Origin: Streptomyces armeniacus
GTDB taxonomy: Bacteria > Actinomycetota > Actinomycetes > Streptomycetales > Streptomycetaceae
Assembly: GCF_003355155.1 (NCBI RefSeq)
Contig: NZ_CP031320.1
Span: forward strand, 4,393,367 to 4,457,366
Reading direction: 5' to 3'
Length of the DNA stretch: 64,000 nt
Shown here piece by piece: positions 59,839 to 64,000 of this stretch. Position numbers and translations under genes: made by a program. Positions within the stretch are counted from its first letter, which is position 1, and each line of letters starts with the position of its first letter. The notes below the pieces were generated by a model. It had not been told where the DNA came from, did not search any database, and saw nothing but the letters and a program-made list of their open reading frames with translations.

Positions 59839-61089
59839 ATGACACTCGACATCCGGACCCTCTCCCCCGACGACCTCCCCGCCTGGCTCCGCGCCGTCGC
59901 CACCGGCTTCCTCCGCGGCCCGGAGGTCAGCGAGGAGGAGCTGAAGGTCCGGCGCGAGTTCATCGACCTGGACCGTACGCAGGGCGCGTACGACGGCGCC
60001 CGCTGCGTCGGCACGTTCCGCACGATGCCGCAGCAGCTCACCGTGCCCGGCGGCGCCGCGCTGCCGTCCTGCGCGGTGACCAACGTGACCGTCTCCGCCA
60101 CGCACCGGCGCCGCGGCCTGCTCACGCGCATGATGGCGAACGCGCTCGGCGCGGCGAAGGACCGCGGCGACGCCTTCGCGAGCCTGATCTCCGCCGAGTA
60201 CCCGATCTACGGGCGCTACGGCTTCGGCCCCGCCGCCTGGACCTGCGAGTACGAGGTGGAAGCGGTCCGTACGGGCCTCGACCGGCGCTACGCGGGCCCG
60301 CCCGAGGGCGAGGGCGGCGTCGAACTGATCGACGCCGCCGACGTACGCCGCCTCGCGCCCGAGCTGTACGAGCGCTTCCGCGCGCAGCCGCACCGGCAGG
60401 GCGTCATCGACCGGAACACGCTGTGGTGGCAGCAGGCGACGGGGGAGTGGCGGCACCCCGAGGACGGTTACGTGGCGCCGTTCCACGTCCTGTACCGGGA
60501 CGCCGGCGGCGTACCGCAAGGGCTGGCCGCGTACACCAGCGACGACGTGTGGCACGACAAGCTCCCGCACAACACCGCCACCGTGCGGTACCTCTTCGGC
60601 ACCACCACGGCGGCCGAACGCGCGCTGTGGCACTACCTGCTGTCCGTCGACTGGGTGACCACCGTCCGTACGGGCCACCGCGCACCCGACGACGTACTCC
60701 CGCTGCTCCTCCCGGACCCGCGCGCCGCCCGGCTCAGGACGCACGCGGACTTCCTGTGGCTGCGCCCGCTGGACGTACCGCGGATGCTGGAGGCCCGTAC
60801 GTACACGGTGCCGGGCAGCCTGGTCCTCGGCCTCGGCGACACGGCGGGGCTCGCGGACGGCCGCTACCGCCTGGAGGCGGGACCGGACGGCGCGCGGTGC
60901 ACGCGCACCCGCGACGACGCCGAACTCACCCTGGACATCGGTGAGTTGGGTGCGCTCTACCTCGGCGACGAGACCGCGACGCGACTGCTGGCGCTCGGCC
61001 GCGTCACGGAACACCGGGCGGGCGCGGCGGCGACGGCGGACGCGCTGTTCCGTACGGCGCGCCGGCCCTGGTGCCCGGACATCTTCTGA
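59839..61089 (+). CDS. Eis-like GNAT N-acetyltransferase
   Basis: The 416-residue product has the three-part Eis architecture: an N-terminal GNAT domain (CAVTNVTVSATHRRRGLLTRMM, with acetyl-CoA loop RRRGLLT), a second GNAT-like domain, and a sterol carrier-like C-terminal domain. It ends at an aromatic C-terminal residue (CPDIF), as Eis proteins do, where the C-terminal carboxylate serves in catalysis. Eis relatives acetylate aminoglycosides at several amines. TAGCTT at 59827-59832 is seven bases before the ATG, suggesting a leaderless mRNA. Confidence 0.9.
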   Translation: MTLDIRTLSPDDLPAWLRAVATGFLRGPEVSEEELKVRREFIDLDRTQGAYDGARCVGTFRTMPQQLTVPGGAALPSCAVTNVTVSATHRRRGLLTRMMANALGAAKDRGDAFASLISAEYPIYGRYGFGPAAWTCEYEVEAVRTGLDRRYAGPPEGEGGVELIDAADVRRLAPELYERFRAQPHRQGVIDRNTLWWQQATGEWRHPEDGYVAPFHVLYRDAGGVPQGLAAYTSDDVWHDKLPHNTATVRYLFGTTTAAERALWHYLLSVDWVTTVRTGHRAPDDVLPLLLPDPRAARLRTHADFLWLRPLDVPRMLEARTYTVPGSLVLGLGDTAGLADGRYRLEAGPDGARCTRTRDDAELTLDIGELGALYLGDETATRLLALGRVTEHRAGAAATADALFRTARRPWCPDIF

Positions 61090-61104
61090 CGCGCCGCACG
61101 ACCG

Positions 61105-61120
61105 GGCCGACCGGTCGGCC
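61105..61120. terminator. Perfect 16-bp palindrome between convergent genes
   Basis: GGCCGACCGGTCGGCC is a perfect palindrome lying between the stops of the acetyltransferase and the small membrane protein. It may form part of a terminator, though the loop would be very short. Confidence 0.4.
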
Positions 61121-61130
61121 GGCCGCCCCG

Positions 61131-61313
61131 TCACGGCTGGGCGAACAGCAGGGCCAGCACCGCCGCACCGAGGCAGCTGCACGGCACGTTCCCGGCCTTC
61201 ACCCCCACGGTCAGCAGTACGCAGCCGACCACCCCCAGCACACCGAAGTGCCACTGCACCAACTGCTCGAAGCCGACAACGAAGGCCGCGAAAACCAGAG
61301 CCATCACAGGCAT
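61131..61313 (-). CDS. 60-residue membrane protein
   Basis: The product (MPVMALVFAAFVVGFEQLVQ, WHFGVLGVVGCVLLTVGVKA) has two hydrophobic helices and a C-terminal GAAVLALLFAQP, with a PCSC pair between. The ATG follows a strong GGAAGGAGGGAG site. It is divergent from the GntR gene and may be controlled by the palindromes in between. No family is recognised. Confidence 0.7.
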   Translation of the reverse strand: MPVMALVFAAFVVGFEQLVQWHFGVLGVVGCVLLTVGVKAGNVPCSCLGAAVLALLFAQP

Positions 61314-61405
61314 GGCGCTCCCTCCTTCCGGAGGACGAGGAGACGGACCTGAACGGTGCGGGAGGTGCTCCCATACGCCATCGGACGGGCAGGACCTGTC
61401 ACACT

Positions 61406-61458
61406 TGGTGGATATCTCCACCACCCTCGGTGAGTTGGTGACCAACTTCAATGAAGTT
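61406..61458. promoter_or_regulatory. Cluster of three palindromes upstream of gntR
   Basis: Three exact inverted repeats are stacked: TGGTGGA-TATC-TCCACCA (61406-61423), AGTTGG-TGA-CCAACT (61433-61447) and AACTTCA-A-TGAAGTT (61444-61458), the last two sharing four bases. The region is AT-rich for this genome. It lies between the divergent small membrane protein and gntR genes and is probably an operator array for the GntR protein. Confidence 0.65.
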
Positions 61459-61534
61459 ATTCCCAGTTGGCGGAAAGTTAAAAACACTTGGCAGACAACT
61501 CCCCGAGGCTGGCCGGAAGTTGTACCGTCTTCCC

Positions 61535-62425
61535 GTGAGCCCAGAGACTCCCCCTGCGAACGGCGAGCGGCCCCCGTCCCGCGAGCACGTGGCCGCCGCC
61601 CTGCGCCGCCGCATCCACGACGGCGACTGGCACCCCGGCACGAGCCTCCCCACCCAGCAGGAACTGGAGGCCGAGTTCGGCGTCAAACGCACGGTCATAC
61701 GCCAGGCCCTCGGCATCCTCCAACGCGAGGGCCTCGTCGCCATGGGCCGCGGCGCCCCGGCAACGGTCGCGGAAACGACACCGGCACACCGCGAGACCGA
61801 CGGTCCCCGCCCGGCGGGCGTCGAGCTGGCCGACCGGGTACAGGTCGCGCTGCAGGCGCCGCACGTCACGATCGACGCGTTCTCGCTGACCACGGAGACG
61901 CTCAACGCCGCCTTCTCCGGAGCGATGCCGGCCATCACCAGCGGCACGCTGAGCCCCCGTTCGATCGCCGTACGGGTGTTGCTCCCCGGGCCCGAGGCGC
62001 GCCTGGCCTTCCCGCGGCCGGTCTCCGACGACGCCGGGGACTCCCGGCCCCTCGAGCGCTCGCACGCCAAGATGCGCCGCTACGCCAGCACCTTGCGCGA
62101 CCAGCTGCTGGCGCTCCAGGAACTGGAGCTGGTGCCGCAGGTGTCGATAGACATCCGTACGGTGGCGATCACTCCGGTGCAGAAGCTGTACCTCCTCAAC
62201 GGCACCGAGTCGCTGATCGGTTACTACCAACTGGTGGAGCACTCCGTCGAGATCGACAAGGAGGAGCTGGAGATCTACGACGCGTTCGGGTTCCGTACGA
62301 AGCTGTTCCGCTCCTCCAACGGCCCCGACCGGCGCGACGAGCAGGACGCGGCCTTCGTCGAGGAGTCGCAGCTCTGGTACGAGTCGCTCTGGTCGACCAT
62401 CGCGCGGCCCTTCGCCCTCGACTGA
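61535..62425 (+). CDS. GntR family transcriptional regulator with unusual C-terminal domain
   Basis: The 296-residue product has a winged helix-turn-helix (ALRRRIHDGDWHPGTSLPTQ, FGVKRTVIRQALGILQREGL). The C-terminal part (LADRVQVALQAPHVTIDAFS, FSGAMPAITSGTLSP, LYLLNGTESLIGYYQLVEHS) is not UTRA or FCD. It resembles a phospholipase D-like sensor module seen in a Streptomyces subgroup. The GTG at 61535 is seven bases after TACCGT (61523-61528), so the mRNA may be leaderless. Its 3' end overlaps a convergent membrane protein frame by 151 bp. Confidence 0.8.
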   Translation: MSPETPPANGERPPSREHVAAALRRRIHDGDWHPGTSLPTQQELEAEFGVKRTVIRQALGILQREGLVAMGRGAPATVAETTPAHRETDGPRPAGVELADRVQVALQAPHVTIDAFSLTTETLNAAFSGAMPAITSGTLSPRSIAVRVLLPGPEARLAFPRPVSDDAGDSRPLERSHAKMRRYASTLRDQLLALQELELVPQVSIDIRTVAITPVQKLYLLNGTESLIGYYQLVEHSVEIDKEELEIYDAFGFRTKLFRSSNGPDRRDEQDAAFVEESQLWYESLWSTIARPFALD

Positions 62426-62736
62426 GGACTGACGCCGACGACCTCACGCGGCCGGTCGGGCCCGGTGATCGCGTCGAACAACACCAGAGCGATGAACGCG
62501 GCGAAGGAACCCCCGAGATACGTGGTCCCGCTGAGCATGTCGCCCAGGGGCGCCACGAGTTGGGCCACCACTCCGAGCAGGCAGAGCAGGGCCAGCAGCC
62601 ATCGCACCAGCGTGGGTTTGAGCCGCGCCGCATAGCCCCGGGCCGCCCGGAGATGACCCCCTCCTGGCATGCCACCCCCTGTACCGGACTTGGTTGCGGG
62701 CGCGCTCATCATCCCGCCCGGTTCACGGCCCCACAA
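62275..62736 (-). CDS. Possible two-helix membrane protein overlapping gntR
   Basis: The 153-codon frame encodes a convincing N-terminal half: a basic stretch (LRAARGYAARLKPTLVRWLL) and two hydrophobic helices (ALLCLLGVVAQLVAPLGDML; GGSFAAFIALVLFDAITG), then PDRPREV. The last 50 residues are antisense to the gntR 3' end and look like non-coding translation. The gene may be truncated here, or end in an overlap. Starts at 62736 and 62712/62709 are possible; none has a strong ribosome-binding site. Confidence 0.45.
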   Translation of the reverse strand: MWGREPGGMMSAPATKSGTGGGMPGGGHLRAARGYAARLKPTLVRWLLALLCLLGVVAQLVAPLGDMLSGTTYLGGSFAAFIALVLFDAITGPDRPREVVGVSPQSRAKGRAMVDQSDSYQSCDSSTKAASCSSRRSGPLEERNSFVRNPNAS

Positions 62737-62820
62737 GAACGCCCCGCGTGTGGCCGCCCCGCCCCCGCGGGGGCACGCGACCGCTCCGGCCCCGCGGGGG
62801 CGGTGGCGGGCCGGGAGAGG

Positions 62821-63555
62821 TCAGCCCGTGACGGCCGCCAGGACGTCCCGCAGATCCGATACGACGTGCTCCGCTCCGCCGCCGCAGAGCCGGGCCGCCT
62901 TGGCGGCGTTCCTGGCGTAGCCGAGGAACGGAACGCCCACGGCGTACGCCGCCTCGTGGTCGGTCGGCTGGTCGCCCAGCAGCAGGCACTCCTCGGCCCG
63001 CAGATCGACCCGTTTCACGGCCTGGATGACGGAGTGCGGATTGGGCTTCATCAGCAGGGGGTCGGTGGGGTCGCGGCCGATCACGCCGTCGAACAGCACG
63101 TCGATTCCGGCCCGTTCGAGGTAGTCCGAGACGGCCTCGGGCGCGTTGTTGCTGGTGACCATCAGCCGGCGGCCGCTTGCGTGCAGCGCCCGCACGAGTT
63201 CGACCGCTCCCCGGACGGGTTCGGCGGAGCCGATGGCCGCCCGCTCGTGGTGTGTCAGCACACGTTCCAGCTCCGCGACGAGTCGGCGCCCCTCGTGACC
63301 GAGGGTCTCCGCGCCGAACAGCTCCCGCCGTACGCCCCACAGGATGCGGTGCGGGTCGTCGGACGCCGCCCAGTCCTCGTGCAGTCCGTAACGGCTCTCC
63401 CGCACCACGGTCTTGAGCTCGGCCGCGATGAGAGCCGCCGGATGGCCCGCGAACGCCCGGCAGAGGGGCCCGTCGAAGTCGAAGAACACGGCCCTGGCGG
63501 CGCCCATGAGACGCGCCAGGCCGACGGGAGTGGCTGGCGATGCGTTTGCGGTCAC
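62821..63555 (-). CDS. HAD family hydrolase (phosphoglycolate phosphatase-like)
   Basis: The 244-residue product has the HAD motifs in order: FFDFDGPLCRAF (motif I, nucleophile Asp), VTSNNAPE (motif II, with Ser), K in LLMKPNPH (motif III) and LLGDQPTDHEAA (motif IV). A helical cap lies after motif I. It is a phosphatase of unknown substrate. The GTG at 63555 follows GAGG at a suitable distance; another GTG at 63561 is possible. It is divergent from a phosphotransferase-like gene, a pairing seen in other Streptomyces. Confidence 0.88.
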   Translation of the reverse strand: MTANASPATPVGLARLMGAARAVFFDFDGPLCRAFAGHPAALIAAELKTVVRESRYGLHEDWAASDDPHRILWGVRRELFGAETLGHEGRRLVAELERVLTHHERAAIGSAEPVRGAVELVRALHASGRRLMVTSNNAPEAVSDYLERAGIDVLFDGVIGRDPTDPLLMKPNPHSVIQAVKRVDLRAEECLLLGDQPTDHEAAYAVGVPFLGYARNAAKAARLCGGGAEHVVSDLRDVLAAVTG

Positions 63556-63824
63556 ACTCACCTCGTCAGTGTGCTGGATGCGGGATGCGGGAGCCAGTAC
63601 CGCCTCCCCTCCCCTCTCACGTCCGTTCCGGCCGAACTCCGGGCATACGCCGGCCCCTTGTGGCCTGCTCACCAGGGTGACAGCGGCGGATGCCGGCGGC
63701 GTACCGTGCATCCGGCCACCTCACTACGTTCGGGTGACGGACACCGGCCCTGACGGGACCCGCAGATCCACTGGCGATACAGTCATCTTCCCTTGGCCAG
63801 CCGACCGCACACGAAAGCCTGCCG

Positions 63825-64000
63825 ATGACGTCCCACGCCCACGCACAGGCGGCGCGTCTCGGTGTGCTGGAAGGTCCGCTGCGCGGATACCACCGCGAGT
63901 GGTACGTCGTGCGGTCCAGCGGCGAACTCGCCGAGCTGGGGCGGCTGAAGGTCGGGGAGCCGCGTGAGGGCGTGCTCTGGTTCGACCGGCGGTGCTTCCC
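63825..64000 (+). CDS. Phosphotransferase-like protein, C-terminus outside window
   Basis: An ATG at 63825 opens 58 codons to the window end: MTSHAHAQAARLGVLEGPLR, GYHREWYVVRSSGELAELGR, LKVGEPREGVLWFDRR. The LEGPLRGYHxExY pattern is typical of the N-terminus of APH-fold phosphotransferases of Streptomyces often found beside HAD hydrolase genes. The catalytic part is not visible, so the call is tentative. Confidence 0.55.
   Translation, partial: MTSHAHAQAARLGVLEGPLRGYHREWYVVRSSGELAELGRLKVGEPREGVLWFDRRCF

Noticed and set aside
61312..63753. 813-codon open frame on the plus strand
   Set aside because: It runs over the GntR gene in another frame and antisense to the HAD gene, with no recognisable domain.

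Overview
The window is chromosomal DNA of a high-GC actinomycete, almost certainly a Streptomyces. The evidence is the codon composition, the GTG starts and 4-base stop/start overlaps, and lineage markers: GlnR, the nickel regulator Nur, a WhiG anti-sigma factor RsiG with two c-di-GMP motifs, DUF397 and XRE-DUF5753 regulator pairs, and a SigB/SigF-type sigma factor. No tRNA, rRNA, CRISPR array or intact insertion sequence was seen.

Layout. 0-8 kb: partial S9 peptidase, HipA-like kinase with DUF3037 partner, two SDR reductases, a peptide-type ABC binding lipoprotein, and uracil-DNA glycosylase. Ung and the following TPR-like gene both carry a promoter of the LexA-independent (PafBC) DNA-damage type. 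8-16 kb: TetR with palindromic operators divergent from an FAD monooxygenase, a Gfo/Idh oxidoreductase, Lnt, the sigma factor, a DMT-type exporter and a CapA-like lipoprotein. 16-24.5 kb: a 5-oxoproline-type block with pxpB-pxpC-BCCP-biotin carboxylase, pxpA, and a second pxpB-pxpC under a PucR regulator. 24.7-28.6 kb: UppP and an operon of Gfo/Idh, GntR and ROK kinase.

28.6-37.7 kb is an accessory block. Its left edge is a poly-G run followed by a 289-bp near copy of sequence at 5.7-6.0 kb (3' end of the ABC lipoprotein gene plus the ung promoter). The mismatches are concentrated and skewed, so this may be an assembly seam or a real insertion junction. Inside are two XRE-DUF5753 regulators with DUF6879 and DUF397 partners, three small genes, a radical SAM/SPASM enzyme translationally coupled to a 56-residue peptide with one cysteine near its C-terminus (a candidate RiPP pair), an APH-like kinase, and an AraC-tryptophanase-like pair. 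The right edge meets a dienelactone hydrolase gene that lacks its usual N-terminus.

37.7-64 kb is mostly conserved core: FMN reductase, an HtrA protease with a two-component system resembling the mycobacterial MprAB-PepD unit (the protease N-terminus is in two frames), a LacI regulator, glnR behind a terminator-like leader, MoaD, a cysteine-containing leader peptide ahead of a sulfurtransferase, DUF1416 and DsrE genes, a cobalamin riboswitch controlling a FecCD-type importer next to nur, ygfZ, dtd, rsiG, asparaginase, an Eis-like acetyltransferase, a GntR regulator with stacked palindromes, a HAD phosphatase, and the start of a phosphotransferase-like gene.

The most interesting candidate system is the radical SAM-peptide-kinase operon at 33.1-35.3 kb. 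The most important caution is the duplicated, error-like seam at 28.66-28.97 kb, because it decides whether the accessory block really lies here.
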